Notes under the pieces: generated by a model | Database searches by the model: none | What the model saw: the letters and a program-made list of their open reading frames with translations, nothing else | Told to the model about the DNA's origin: nothing | Shown: in pieces, positions 33,458-42,914 of the stretch | How the letters are laid out: every line of letters starts with the position of its first letter | How positions within the stretch are numbered: position 1 is the first letter of the stretch | Position numbers and translations under genes: made by a program | From: Achromobacter sp. RTa | Lineage (GTDB): Bacteria; Pseudomonadota; Gammaproteobacteria; Burkholderiales; Burkholderiaceae_B | NCBI RefSeq assembly: GCF_000757485.1 | Contig: NZ_JPYO01000013.1 | Coordinates: forward strand, 225,812 to 289,811 | Length of the DNA stretch: 64,000 nucleotides | Direction of reading: 5' to 3'

Positions 33458-34840
33458 ATGGCGAGAGAAATCAGAATCAAGAATTCCGGCTGGGCGACCT
33501 GGCTGAGAAGCCGTTTGCTGGCTGACAATCTGCCGGCTACCGTGTGCGCGGCGGCGTTGATGGGCCTGTTTGGCGCCTTGGCCACTGTCGTTTTTCGTGA
33601 ATTGCTGGGCTGGACCCAGATATTGCTCGGCGGCGGGGATGTTCCCCACGGCATGGTGTCGCTGGCCCGGGGACTAAGCCCTTGGCAGCGGTTTCTGATG
33701 CCCGCCATCGGCGGGGCGATCGCAGGCGCGATCCTGCAGCTGGCCGCGAAGCGGCTGCCCAAGCGCGGCGCGGCGGACTACATGGAGGCGATATCGGTGG
33801 GCCGCGGCATCATCGGATTCCGCCAGACGGTCGCCCGCAGCCTATCATCCATTTTTTCCATCGGGTCCGGCGCTTCCATCGGCCGCGAAGGTCCCATGGT
33901 GCAGTTGGCCGCGATGCTGTCTTCTTTGACGGGGCGATACCTGGTGCTGCCGCCCAGGCATCTGAGGCTATTGGTGGCCTGCGGCGCCACCGCGGGCATC
34001 ACGTCCGCCTATAACGCGCCGATCGCCGGCGCGCTGTTCATTTCCGAGATCGTCTATGGCGCCATCGCGTCCGCCACGCTGGTGCCGCTGGTCGTTTCGT
34101 CGGTCGTGGCCAACATCGTGACGCGCCAGATCCTGCACTACGACGCGGTGTTCCACATGCCGCCCTTCGATTTCGTGTCGGGCTGGGAAGTCATCAACTA
34201 TCTGGGGTTGGGCCTGATCGCCGGCCTGGCGGCGCCGCAATTTCTTCGCTTCCTGGACGTGGCGCGCAGCGCGTTCGGACGCCTGCCTTTTCCTTTGTGG
34301 GCAAGGATGGCGCTTGGCGGCCTGATCGTGGGCGCGCTGTCGGTGGTGAACCCCGAGGTCTGGGGAAATGGATACAGCGTGGTCAACAGCTTGCTGCATA
34401 CGCAGTGGGCCTGGCAGGCAGTCGCCGCCATCCTGTTGCTCAAGACGTTGGCGACCGCGGCCAGTGTGGGGTCGGGAGCAGTGGGAGGCGTGTTCACGCC
34501 CACGCTGTTCGTCGGGGCGGCGCTGGGCGCCCTGTATGGCACGGGCTTGCAAGCCCTGTTTCCCGCCGGCGATCTGTCGGCGGTTTCGAGTTATGCGATC
34601 GTCGGCATGGGGGCGCTGCTGGCGGCCACGACGTATGCGCCGCTGATGTCGATCTTGATGATATTCGAGATGACTCTAAGCTATGAGGTCATGCTGCCGC
34701 TCATGCTGGCATGCGTCACTGGCTATGTAATCGCGCATCATATCCGGCCCGATTCCGTCTACGCGAAATCATTGGCCAGCAACCGGCGCGCGCGAATGGC
34801 GGTGTCCCACGTTCAAGAAGGAGATAAGCCCGAGTCGTGA
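33458..34840 (+). CDS. clcB: ClC-family chloride channel/antiporter, ClcB-like
   Basis: A 460-aa ClC protein with about ten to twelve membrane segments. The GREGP motif (142-146) holds the gating/proton Glu at 144. GGVFTPTLF is the third ion-binding loop, and the Tyr-containing SSYAIVGMGALLAATTYAP follows. The usual GSGIP motif is absent. That position reads PKRGAADYMEAI, as in the ClcB branch. There are no CBS domains. The family exchanges chloride for protons, often in acid resistance. Preceded by a TAGAAT-like -10. Confidence 0.88.
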   Translation: MAREIRIKNSGWATWLRSRLLADNLPATVCAAALMGLFGALATVVFRELLGWTQILLGGGDVPHGMVSLARGLSPWQRFLMPAIGGAIAGAILQLAAKRLPKRGAADYMEAISVGRGIIGFRQTVARSLSSIFSIGSGASIGREGPMVQLAAMLSSLTGRYLVLPPRHLRLLVACGATAGITSAYNAPIAGALFISEIVYGAIASATLVPLVVSSVVANIVTRQILHYDAVFHMPPFDFVSGWEVINYLGLGLIAGLAAPQFLRFLDVARSAFGRLPFPLWARMALGGLIVGALSVVNPEVWGNGYSVVNSLLHTQWAWQAVAAILLLKTLATAASVGSGAVGGVFTPTLFVGAALGALYGTGLQALFPAGDLSAVSSYAIVGMGALLAATTYAPLMSILMIFEMTLSYEVMLPLMLACVTGYVIAHHIRPDSVYAKSLASNRRARMAVSHVQEGDKPES

Positions 34841-34842
34841 TT

Positions 34843-34864
34843 TACGAGTAAATGCTCGTATTTT
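34843..34864 (+). terminator. weak hairpin after clcB
   Basis: TACGAG (34843-34848) pairs with CTCGTA (34855-34860) and TTTT follows. The short, AT-containing stem makes it a weak terminator candidate. It lies just past the clcB stop and before the convergent GNAT gene. Confidence 0.45.
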
Positions 34865-34880
34865 AGATATGGGGGCTTCA

Positions 34881-35330
34881 TCAAAGCGCCTTCTTCATGA
34901 AGACGCGCTTCAATCCTATTTCCTCGGCGCGGTGCGTTTCGACATAGCCATAACGCGTATAGATGCCGATGTTCTCGGTCATTTTTTCCTGCGTGTAAAG
35001 GCGGATGTGCGCATAGCCGAGACGGCGCGCCTCGCCTTCGGCAAAACGGAGCAGCAGCCTCCCATAACCCTTGCCCTGCGCGCCGGGCGACACCGCGATG
35101 TTGTCCAGCAGCAGGCAGTCTTCTTCGGGGATCAATACCAGGATGGCCTGGATACCGGCTTGCGTTTCCAGCACGTGGACCGTGTTCCGCGCAACGCGCG
35201 CGGGATAGTCGTCAAGCATGGGGCCGGGTGTTGCGCCGATGCGCGCCACATACGGCGCATAGGCGCTCGCGACGATCTGCTCGATCGCGGGGACGTCGGC
35301 GACAGTGGCGGGACGGATATCGAAGGACAC
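34881..35330 (-). CDS. GNAT-family N-acetyltransferase
   Basis: A 149-aa single-domain acetyltransferase. DIRPATVADVPAIEQIVASAY opens the fold, VSPGAQGKGYGRLLLRFAEGEARRLG is the acetyl-CoA loop, and IGIYTRYGYVETHR follows. I chose the GTG at 35330 because AGGA lies 6 nt upstream and the fold begins there. The longer open frame upstream reads through a low-complexity promoter region. The substrate is unknown. It is convergent with clcB. Confidence 0.83.
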   Translation of the reverse strand: MSFDIRPATVADVPAIEQIVASAYAPYVARIGATPGPMLDDYPARVARNTVHVLETQAGIQAILVLIPEEDCLLLDNIAVSPGAQGKGYGRLLLRFAEGEARRLGYAHIRLYTQEKMTENIGIYTRYGYVETHRAEEIGLKRVFMKKAL

Positions 35331-35443
35331 GGGAATCCTGTGCGCAAGAAAAGCCGGCTGGGCACTAGCCTGGGCGTCCGCCGGGCCGGCGGAATCCAAA
35401 ATATACGGGCATTCCAGCGCGGCGGGAGCGTCGGTCAAATTAG

Positions 35444-35458
35444 TTATAAAATTTATAA
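35444..35458. promoter_or_regulatory. AT-rich inverted repeat in a divergent promoter region
   Basis: TTATAAA-A-TTTATAA lies within a short AT island between the GNAT gene (minus) and the 111-aa gene (plus). It is a promoter or operator candidate. No known factor can be assigned. Confidence 0.35.
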
Positions 35459-35536
35459 TAAATATGCCGCGCGCGTTCTTGACCGAAGTGCGCGGCCACA
35501 CGAAGAATTGCTGCGCGGTTCCACACAGGAGCGTCC

Positions 35537-35872
35537 ATGGCATCCGGAAAGTCCGTTCCGGCGGGTAGCGGCCCGCCCAATCTCTGGGAGGAATACTCCA
35601 GATTTCACGGGGCGTGCGCCGCCGTTCTCGACCGGGCCGAACAGCGCCGGGACCAGGGCATCCCTCTGACTGAGAGCGAACAGTCGGAATTGCGGACGAT
35701 GGCGCTGAATCTCGGCGCGCTCGGCCGGGTGCTACATGGCAAAAGAGCGCGGGATATGCATACGCTGGCCGAGCGTCTGGACAAGCTGTTGAAAGACTCC
35801 GGACCGGGTGTTTCCGCACAGGCCCTGGACGGCGAAGAGCCCGAACGCGATCCAGCGGCCGTGACGGGCTGA
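35537..35872 (+). CDS. hypothetical protein, 111 aa
   Basis: Not recognised. It is a small soluble protein without a signal peptide or membrane helix. It is mostly helical in character, with LTESEQSELRTMALNLGALGRVLHG and a charged C-terminus. The AGGAG site 7 nt before the ATG and a reading frame that fills the gap up to the next convergent gene support it as real. The stop is 5 bp from the end of the convergent membrane-protein gene. Confidence 0.6.
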   Translation: MASGKSVPAGSGPPNLWEEYSRFHGACAAVLDRAEQRRDQGIPLTESEQSELRTMALNLGALGRVLHGKRARDMHTLAERLDKLLKDSGPGVSAQALDGEEPERDPAAVTG

Positions 35873-35877
35873 GCCGC

Positions 35878-36498
35878 TTATTTGGCGGGGCTTTCCTTGA
35901 TTGCGTTCGCGCGCGCGCCGGCCGGGAGCCGCCGGAACATGGAAGCTACCGCCTTGAGCGTGTAAAGCACGAACAAAGAGCCGGTGATGTCTCCCGTGAA
36001 CATCGCCACGAATCCGCCCGCCAGCGCGGCTCTTTCTCCCTGGAAGAAAAACCAGGCGTGGTGGATCGTCGTATTCGCCAGTGCATAGGCAAACGCGCAG
36101 ACAATCAGGCGCCAGGTGGTGAGATTGCTCAGGTCCGGCTGCAAGCGCAGCGCTGCCCGGGCCCAGCGATAGGCCAGGTAGGGCGCCGCGGCCGCCATCA
36201 TGCCGCCGGCCACGGAGCGCACGAGATCATCGGGAAAATAATAAAAAAAGCAGGCGATCCAGGAGCCGATCAGCAAGCCCATCGCGGCCGGCAGGCCAAG
36301 GATCAGCGTGCTGACCAGGCGTATGCCCGCCGGCAGGTAAATCCAGTTGATGCCGCGGACGAATTCCAGATTCGTGAACACCCATTCGTTGACCGCGAGG
36401 CTAGCAAGGAACAGTATGGCCGTAGCCAGGGCCCATTTTCCCTGACCTAGAATGTTGTCCATATCCTGAGTATCATCGTTTACTTTTCGCCACGCCAT
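35878..36498 (-). CDS. membrane protein with MASE1-like helices
   Basis: A 206-aa protein with about six membrane segments: KWALATAILFLASLAVNEWVF, IYLPAGIRLVSTLILG, LLIGSWIACFFYYF, MMAAAAPYLAYRW, LIVCAFAYALANTTIHHAWFF and FTGDITGSLFVLYTL. The spacing and the LPAGIRL and FTGDITGSL features resemble the MASE1-type sensory membrane domain, but no kinase or cyclase follows. An in-frame ATG at residue 13 could be the true start. It is divergent from the small wHTH gene. Confidence 0.7.
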   Translation of the reverse strand: MAWRKVNDDTQDMDNILGQGKWALATAILFLASLAVNEWVFTNLEFVRGINWIYLPAGIRLVSTLILGLPAAMGLLIGSWIACFFYYFPDDLVRSVAGGMMAAAAPYLAYRWARAALRLQPDLSNLTTWRLIVCAFAYALANTTIHHAWFFFQGERAALAGGFVAMFTGDITGSLFVLYTLKAVASMFRRLPAGARANAIKESPAK

Positions 36499-36519
36499 CG
36501 GCCGCCGCGTTCATTATCC

Positions 36520-36876
36520 ATGAAACAAAGAAAGAGGCCCGCGGACATCTATATGCGTTTCCTGCGCCTTGCAGAAGCGCTGCGCGGCCTGCCTTCCCTG
36601 CCATCGTTGGACCCGGTAGAAGAACGGATCCTGACCTTGGTCGCCCGCGCCTCCCAAGAGCAACGCCGCCTGTCCGTGCGGGATGTCATGGCCGTGGACA
36701 GCATCGGTTCGCCCGCCACCCTGCACGCCCGCCTGAAGTCCATGCGCGAAAAAGGCTGGGTCCTGCTGGTGGATACCGAAGACGCCCGCCGCAAGCAGGT
36801 CGAGTTGAGCCAGGCCGCGCTGCAGCATTTCGACCGCCTGTCGGAATGCCTGGTGGAAGCGGCCCGCAAGCCCTAG
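36520..36876 (+). CDS. small winged-helix DNA-binding protein
   Basis: A 118-aa protein with a MarR/PadR-like wHTH: LDPVEERILTLVARAS, the recognition region LSVRDVMAVDSIGSPATLHARLKSMREKGW, and a wing VLLVDTEDARRKQVELS. It lies 22 bp from and divergent to the MASE1-like gene, which is its most likely target (inference). Its stop is 36 bp from the convergent mnmE. Confidence 0.72.
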   Translation: MKQRKRPADIYMRFLRLAEALRGLPSLPSLDPVEERILTLVARASQEQRRLSVRDVMAVDSIGSPATLHARLKSMREKGWVLLVDTEDARRKQVELSQAALQHFDRLSECLVEAARKP

Positions 36877-36911
36877 GGGCTTGGGTTGCGGCCTGCTCTC
36901 GGTGGCGCGGC

Positions 36912-38264
36912 CTACTTCCCGATACAGAAGCTGGAAAAGATCTCGCCCAGCAGATCGTCGCTGGTGAATTTGCCGGTGATGCTGGACAGGCTATCGTGCG
37001 CCAGGCGCAGTTCTTCCGCGAAAAGATCCAGCACTCGGTCGTCCTGTTCGGCGTGCTCGCCCGCCAAGCCCAGGTGTTCCGCGGCCTCCTGCAGGGCGCG
37101 TAAATGGCGTTCGCGTGCGAGCCAGGGGGATTCCGCCCCCGGATTCCAGCCCGCGATCTGCAATAGTTCGGCGCGCAGCGCGTCCAGGCCGATACCGCTC
37201 TTGGCGGAAATGCCCAGCTCGCCTGGGCTGGCGGCGAAGGCCGCGGGCAGCAGGTCCACCTTGTTGAATACCTTGAGGACGGGCGTGCGCGGCGGCAGGC
37301 GCGCCGTGATCTGGGCGTCCAGCTCGTCTCCGGGCTGGGTGGCGTCCTGCAGGTGCAGGATGACGTCCGCGCGTTCGATTTCCTGCCAGGTGCGGGCGAT
37401 GCCGATGCTCTCGACGGTATCCTCGGTATCCCTGAGGCCGGCCGTGTCGACAATATGCAGCGGCACGCCGTCGATGTGGATTTCCTGCACTACCTTGTCC
37501 CGCGTCGTGCCGGCGATCGGCGTGACGATGGCGATGTCGTCGCCGGCCAGCGCATTGAGCAGGCTGGACTTGCCGACGTTGGGCTGGCCGGCGAGCACGA
37601 CGTGCAGGCCTTCGCGCAGGATCACGCCCTGGCGTGCCTGCGCGATCAGCCTGGCCAGGTCGGCGGCCAGCGTTTCGAGGGTGGGGCGCGCCTGGTACTT
37701 TTCCAGGAAGTCGATTTCCTCTTCGGGAAAATCCAGCGTGGCCTCGACCAGCATGCGCAAATGGATGATGCGGTCCGACAGGTCGTTGACCCGGGCCGAG
37801 AACTCGCCCGACAGGGACGCCATGGCGCCGCGTGCCGCGGCCACCGACGACGCTTCGATCAGATCGGCGACGGCCTCGGCCTGGGCCAGGTCCATGCGGT
37901 CGTTCAGGAAGGCGCGGCGCGTGAATTCGCCGGGCTCGGCCAGCCGTACGCCCAGGTCCCGGCCCGCGGCCAGGCAGCTTTCCAGCACGCGCCGTAGCAC
38001 GGCGGGGCCGCCATGCCCCTGCAGTTCCAGCACGTCTTCGCCGGTGTAGGAATGTGGAGCCCGGAAGTAAATGGCGATGCCTTCGTCCAGCAGCTCGCCC
38101 GATTCGGCCTTGAACGGAAGATAGTGCGCGTGGCGCGGGGTGAGGTCGCGCTGGAAAAGGCGACGAACGAGCCCGGAAAGGTCCGCGCCGGACACGCGCA
38201 CGACGCCGATGCCGCCTCTTCCGGGGGCGGTGGCAATGGCGGCGATGGGGGCGTAGGCGGACAT
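36912..38264 (-). CDS. mnmE: tRNA modification GTPase MnmE (TrmE)
   Basis: A 450-aa GTPase that partners MnmG in wobble-uridine modification. The N-terminal formyl-THF domain contains [20 protein letters not shown]. The helical domain is interrupted by the G domain (about 215-375) with [28 protein letters not shown] and FNKVDLL. The C-terminus ends in CIGK, the conserved catalytic tail. In most genomes mnmE adjoins yidC or mnmG. Here it lies 12.7 kb and 14.9 kb from them. Confidence 0.96.
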   Translation of the reverse strand: MSAYAPIAAIATAPGRGGIGVVRVSGADLSGLVRRLFQRDLTPRHAHYLPFKAESGELLDEGIAIYFRAPHSYTGEDVLELQGHGGPAVLRRVLESCLAAGRDLGVRLAEPGEFTRRAFLNDRMDLAQAEAVADLIEASSVAAARGAMASLSGEFSARVNDLSDRIIHLRMLVEATLDFPEEEIDFLEKYQARPTLETLAADLARLIAQARQGVILREGLHVVLAGQPNVGKSSLLNALAGDDIAIVTPIAGTTRDKVVQEIHIDGVPLHIVDTAGLRDTEDTVESIGIARTWQEIERADVILHLQDATQPGDELDAQITARLPPRTPVLKVFNKVDLLPAAFAASPGELGISAKSGIGLDALRAELLQIAGWNPGAESPWLARERHLRALQEAAEHLGLAGEHAEQDDRVLDLFAEELRLAHDSLSSITGKFTSDDLLGEIFSSFCIGK

Positions 38265-38379
38265 ATTTCAGCGTAGGCGAAGCGAGAACAATAAGGGAAT
38301 ATAACTGTTGCGCGGGTGCTTGTTTGGTGGTTACTGTGGCCCGGAGGTTCAAAACCCGAAACAACTCTGGGAGATCACA

Positions 38380-39966
38380 ATGGCATCTCGGTTTTCGCGC
38401 GTCTTGGCCTGTGGTTCGGCCGCGGTGGTATTGGCGTTTGGCACGCTTGGTTCGGCCATGGCCCGCGATCTGGTGATCGCTTTGAAGACCGAACCTTCCT
38501 CCATGGATCCGCAGTACCACGCGCTTACGCCCAATACGCAGATCTCCCAGACCATCTTCGACACGCTCGTCGCGACGGACGCGCAGCTCAAGCCGAAGCC
38601 GGCGCTTGCCGAATCCTGGACCGTGGACGGCAATGTGTGGACCTTCAAGCTGCGTCCCAACGTGAAGTTCTCCGACGGCACGCCATTCACGGCCGAGGAC
38701 GTCGTCTTCACGTATGCGCGCGTGCCGAAGGTGCCCAACAGCCCGTCGCCGTTCACGCTATATCTGGGATCGGTCGCGAAGACCGAGGCGGTGGACCCGC
38801 AGACCGTGCGCATCACTACCAAGGACGTGGCGCCCAACCTGCTGGTCAACCTGGCGCAGCTGCCCATCATGTCCAAGAAGGCGGCGTCGGGGCCGGCCGC
38901 CGAGGGCAAGACGACCACGGAACTGAACAGCGGCGATGGCCTGATCGGAACCGGTCCGTACAAGTTCGTGTCGTGGAAGCGTGGCGCGGAGTTCGTGCTG
39001 GCGCGCAATGACAACTACTGGGGCAAGAAGCCCGAATGGGACCGCGTGGTCTACCGGCCGATCAGCAATGCGGCGGCGCGCGTGGCGGCGCTGCTGGCCG
39101 GCGACGTCGACATGATCGAGGATCCCCCGACCGACGACCTGCCCAAGCTGAAGGCGGACAAGAAGCTCTTCGTCGAGGAAACGCCCTCGGTGCGCGTCGT
39201 GTACGTGGCGCTCGACCAGTACGCGGAGCCCTCGCCCGGGGTCAAGGGCACCGACAAGAACCCCATGAAGGACAAGCGCGTGCGCGAGGCGCTGTCGCTG
39301 GCCATCAATCGCCAGGCCCTGGTGGAGCGGGTGATGGGCGGCGTGGCGCTGCCGGCGGGCAATTTGCTGCCCTACCCCATGTTCGGTTCCAGCAAGGAGC
39401 ATTCGAAGGCGCCCAAGGCTGATGTCGAAAAGGCCAAGGCCCTTTTGAAGGAAGCGGGCTATCCCGATGGCTTCTCGATCACGCTGGGCTCGCCCTCGGG
39501 CCGCTACGTGAACGATTCGAAGGTGGCGCAGGCGATCGCCTCGATGTGGACCCGCATCGGCGTGAAGACCAGCGTGGACGCCATGGCGCCCCCGGTGTTC
39601 TTCAAGAACCGCGACAGCTACGCGTTCTCGGCGTACCTGGCCGGCTGGTCGGTGACGAGCGGCGAGATGTCCAACGCGCTGACCTCGCTGCTGGTGACGC
39701 GCAACCCGGAAGCGGGCCTGGGCACCACGAATCGCAGCCGCTATTCGAATCCCAAGATGGATGCGCTGGTGAAGGAAGCATCGTCCACCATGGATGACGC
39801 CAAGCGCGCGCAGCTGCTGTCCCAGGCCAGCAATATCGCCATGGACGACTATGCGATGCTGCCTATCCATTTCGAGCTGTCGGTGTGGGCCATGAAGAAC
39901 GACATCCGCTACCAGGGCCGGCCCGACCAGGTCACGCTTGCGCAGTTCGCGACCTTGAAGAAGTAA
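38380..39966 (+). CDS. peptide/nickel-type ABC transporter substrate-binding protein
   Basis: A 528-aa binding protein of the DppA/OppA class with a signal peptide (cleavage near AMA-RD). Conserved are LKTEPSSMDPQYHALTPN, LAESWTVDGNVWTFKLRPNVKFSDGTPFTAEDVVFTY in sections, DKRVREALSLAINRQALVERVM and AGNLLPYPMFG. The start is the ATG after GGGAG. First gene of a five-gene importer operon ending with an M20 hydrolase. The ligand is probably a peptide or acylated amino acid. Confidence 0.9.
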   Translation: MASRFSRVLACGSAAVVLAFGTLGSAMARDLVIALKTEPSSMDPQYHALTPNTQISQTIFDTLVATDAQLKPKPALAESWTVDGNVWTFKLRPNVKFSDGTPFTAEDVVFTYARVPKVPNSPSPFTLYLGSVAKTEAVDPQTVRITTKDVAPNLLVNLAQLPIMSKKAASGPAAEGKTTTELNSGDGLIGTGPYKFVSWKRGAEFVLARNDNYWGKKPEWDRVVYRPISNAAARVAALLAGDVDMIEDPPTDDLPKLKADKKLFVEETPSVRVVYVALDQYAEPSPGVKGTDKNPMKDKRVREALSLAINRQALVERVMGGVALPAGNLLPYPMFGSSKEHSKAPKADVEKAKALLKEAGYPDGFSITLGSPSGRYVNDSKVAQAIASMWTRIGVKTSVDAMAPPVFFKNRDSYAFSAYLAGWSVTSGEMSNALTSLLVTRNPEAGLGTTNRSRYSNPKMDALVKEASSTMDDAKRAQLLSQASNIAMDDYAMLPIHFELSVWAMKNDIRYQGRPDQVTLAQFATLKK

Positions 39967-39988
39967 TGCGCGTGGCGGGCGGCATCTC

Positions 39989-40963
39989 GTGCTTGCAACG
40001 ATCGTAAGAAGGCTGCTGCAGACCATCGTCGTCATGCTCGTCATGTCGGCGCTGGTCTTTGCCGGCATCTACATGGTGGGCGACCCGGTGTCGATGCTGG
40101 CGAGCCCCGAAGCCACCGAAGCGCAGCGCGCCGCGGTGCGCGCGTCGCTGGGCCTGGATCTGCCGCTGTGGCGGCAGTACCTGATATTCATGGGCCAGGC
40201 GGTGCGCGGAGATTTCGGCAACAGCTTCCTGACCGGCGAACCCGCGATGCGCTTGATCCTCGAGCGCATGCCGGCCACCGTGGAGCTGGCGTGCGTGGCC
40301 ATGCTGCTGTCCGTGCTGATCGGCGTGCCCTTGGGCATCCGCGCCGGCCTCAAGCCCAACGCGCCCGCATCGCGCGCGATCATGACGGGGTCGGTGCTGG
40401 GATTCTCGCTGCCCAATTTCTGGGTGGGCCTGATGTTCATCATGGTGTTCGCGGTGATGCTGGGCTGGGTCCCGGCGGGCGGCCGGGGACAGACGGTCAG
40501 CATCGGGTCACTGCAGCTGAGCGTGCTGACGCTAGATGGCTGGCTGAGCCTGGCCCTGCCGGCGGCGACGATCGCCTTCGCCAAGTGCGCGATGATCATC
40601 CGCGTGACGCGCGCGGCCACGCGCGAGGCCCTGCCCATGGACTACATCAAGTTCGCGCGCGCCAAGGGCCTGTCGGAAAGACGCGTGCTGGGCGTGCATC
40701 TGCTGAAGAACATCCTGATTCCGGTGGTGACGGTCGCGGGACTGGAATTCGGCCAGGTGATGGCGTTCGCCGTGGTGACCGAGACCGTGTTTTCGTGGCC
40801 GGGCATGGGCAAGCTGCTGATCGATTCCATCATCAATCTGGATCGTCCGGTGGTGGTCGCCTACCTGCTGCTGATCGTGTTCTTCCTGGTCATGTTGAAC
40901 CTCGTGGTGGACATCATCTATACGGTGCTGGATCCCCGCGTACGCCTGGATAGCCGCCGATGA
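39989..40963 (+). CDS. peptide-type ABC transporter permease (DppB-like)
   Basis: A 324-aa permease with six membrane helices. The N-terminal IVRRLLQTIVVMLVMSALVFAGI and GDPVSMLASPEATEAQRAAVRASLGLD are typical of DppB. The EAA loop reads TREALPMDYIKFARAKGLSERRVLGVHLLKN. The start is a GTG 22 bp after the binding-protein stop. Its stop overlaps the next start (ATGA). Confidence 0.9.
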   Translation: MLATIVRRLLQTIVVMLVMSALVFAGIYMVGDPVSMLASPEATEAQRAAVRASLGLDLPLWRQYLIFMGQAVRGDFGNSFLTGEPAMRLILERMPATVELACVAMLLSVLIGVPLGIRAGLKPNAPASRAIMTGSVLGFSLPNFWVGLMFIMVFAVMLGWVPAGGRGQTVSIGSLQLSVLTLDGWLSLALPAATIAFAKCAMIIRVTRAATREALPMDYIKFARAKGLSERRVLGVHLLKNILIPVVTVAGLEFGQVMAFAVVTETVFSWPGMGKLLIDSIINLDRPVVVAYLLLIVFFLVMLNLVVDIIYTVLDPRVRLDSRR

Positions 40964-41892
40964 ATACACCCGTCTCCGCCTCCGCCTCCGCCACCGTGCC
41001 GACGCCGCGGGCCAAGGAGCAGACGCCCTGGCGCCGCTTTCTGTCGGACTTCTTCGCCAGCAAGCTGGCGACGCTCGGCCTGGTCATGCTGGTGGTGATC
41101 GTGGGCGCCGCGCTGCTGGCGCCGTGGATCGCCCCGCAGAACCCATACGACCTGGCCGTGCTGGACATCATGGATTCCAAGCTCGAGCCGGGCAGCGAAA
41201 GCGGCGACGGCGCCATGCATTACTGGCTGGGCACCGACGGCCAGGCGCGCGACCTGTTTTCCGCCATTCTCTACGGCATGCGCACCAGCTTGCTGGTGGC
41301 GACAGTGTCGGTGCTTGCCGCCTTCGGCATCGGCGCCACCGTAGGCTTGATCGCGGCCTATTTCGGAGGGCGCATCGATGCCTTGCTGATGCGGGTTGTG
41401 GATATCCAGCTGTCGTTTCCCGCAATCCTCGTGGCGCTGATGCTGCTGGCCATCCTGGGCAAAGGTGTGGATAAAGTGATCATCGCGCTGATCGTGGTGC
41501 AATGGGCGTATTTCGCGCGGGCCGCGCGTGGCGCGGCGCTGGTCGAGCGCGGCAAGGAATACGTGGAAGCGGCGCGCTGCATGTCCTTGTCCTGGGGGCG
41601 CGTGCTGTTTCGCCATGTGCTGCCGAACTGCATGCCGCCGTTGATCGTGATCGCCACGATCGACCTGGCGCACGCCATCGCGCTGGAGGCGACGCTGTCG
41701 TTCCTGGGGGTGGGCGTGCCGGTGACCGAGCCTTCGCTGGGCATGCTCATCTACAACGGCTTCGAATACCTGTTGTCCGGCCAATACTGGATCTCCTTCT
41801 TCCCCGGCATCGCCCTGGCGCTGGCCATCATCGCCATCAACCTGGTGGGCGACCACCTGCGCGATGTGCTCAACCCGCGCCACGAGAACTGA
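40960..41892 (+). CDS. peptide-type ABC transporter permease (DppC-like)
   Basis: A 310-aa permease with about six helices. After a cytoplasmic N-terminus, FFASKLATLGLVMLVVIVGAALLAPWIAP is the first helix, HYWLGTDGQARDLFSAILYGMRTSL follows, and the EAA loop is GKEYVEAARCMSLSWGRVLFRHVLPN. This is the DppC pattern. It is translationally coupled to the previous permease by a 4-bp overlap. An exact DnaA-box sequence lies inside the gene at 41466-41474. Confidence 0.9.
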   Translation: MNTPVSASASATVPTPRAKEQTPWRRFLSDFFASKLATLGLVMLVVIVGAALLAPWIAPQNPYDLAVLDIMDSKLEPGSESGDGAMHYWLGTDGQARDLFSAILYGMRTSLLVATVSVLAAFGIGATVGLIAAYFGGRIDALLMRVVDIQLSFPAILVALMLLAILGKGVDKVIIALIVVQWAYFARAARGAALVERGKEYVEAARCMSLSWGRVLFRHVLPNCMPPLIVIATIDLAHAIALEATLSFLGVGVPVTEPSLGMLIYNGFEYLLSGQYWISFFPGIALALAIIAINLVGDHLRDVLNPRHEN

Positions 41893-41903
41893 GGGGCGGC
41901 GAG

Positions 41904-42914
41904 ATGCAGACACCGCTTGTGGAAAACCCGTTGGCCGCCCGGAAGCCGATACTCGAGGTGCACGGGCTGAAGACGCATTTCTTCACCCGCAACGGCGTGG
42001 TGAAGGCGGTGGACGGCGTGGACCTGCAACTTGCCGAAGGCGAGATCCTGGGCCTGGTCGGCGAATCGGGATCGGGCAAGAGCATTACGGGTTTTTCGCT
42101 GATGGGCTTGCTGGATGCGCCGGGCCGCATCGTGGACGGGCAGTTGCTGCTGAACGGGGAAGACTTGCGCGGCGCGACGCCCGCGCGCTGGCGGCAGCTG
42201 CGGGGCCAGGAGATCGCGATGATCTTCCAGGATCCGATGATGACGCTGAACCCGGTGCTGCGCGTGGACACGCAGATGATCGAAGCGGTGCAGGCCCACG
42301 GCAGCGCCACGCGCGAACAGGCGCGCCAGCGCGCGTTGCAGACCCTGGCGATGGTGGGCATCCCCTCGCCGGAGGAGCGCCTGCGGACCTATCCGCACCA
42401 GTTGTCGGGCGGCATGCGGCAGCGCGTGGCGATCGCGATCGCCCTGCTGAACTCTCCGCGCCTGATCATCGCCGACGAACCGACCACGGCGCTGGACGTG
42501 ACGATACAGGGGCAGATTCTTTTCGAAGTGCAGAAGCTATGCCGCGAAACCGGCACCGGCCTGATCTGGATCACGCACGACCTGGCGGTCGTGGCCGGCC
42601 TGGCGGACCGCGTGTCGGTGATGTACGCGGGCCGGATCGTGGAGACCGGCAGCACCGAGGCGGTCATCAGCCATCCCATGCATCCCTACACGCACGGCCT
42701 GATCGCATCCATCCCCACGCCTGAATCCCGCGGCAAGCCTTTGGTGCCCATTCCTGGGATGACGCCCTCGCTGCTCAACCTGCCTCAAGGTTGCGCATTC
42801 CGGGGGCGCTGCCCGCGCGCGACCGACGCCTGTCTGGCCGAGCCGCAGCCGGTGGAAGTCCGGCCGGCGCAATGGGTGCGCTGCTGGCATGCAGGAGGGC
42901 CCGACATCAAATGA
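41904..42914 (+). CDS. peptide-type ABC transporter ATP-binding protein (DppD-like)
   Basis: A 336-aa ATPase. Walker A GESGSGKS lies near 54, [12 protein letters not shown] is the Q-loop, [15 protein letters not shown] is the signature and [13 protein letters not shown] is Walker B. The C-terminal Cys-rich oligopeptide domain reads [18 protein letters not shown] and may hold an iron-sulfur cluster. The ATG at 41904 follows GGGG and is 11 bp after the previous stop. The longer upstream frame only shadows the permease gene. Confidence 0.92.
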   Translation: MQTPLVENPLAARKPILEVHGLKTHFFTRNGVVKAVDGVDLQLAEGEILGLVGESGSGKSITGFSLMGLLDAPGRIVDGQLLLNGEDLRGATPARWRQLRGQEIAMIFQDPMMTLNPVLRVDTQMIEAVQAHGSATREQARQRALQTLAMVGIPSPEERLRTYPHQLSGGMRQRVAIAIALLNSPRLIIADEPTTALDVTIQGQILFEVQKLCRETGTGLIWITHDLAVVAGLADRVSVMYAGRIVETGSTEAVISHPMHPYTHGLIASIPTPESRGKPLVPIPGMTPSLLNLPQGCAFRGRCPRATDACLAEPQPVEVRPAQWVRCWHAGGPDIK

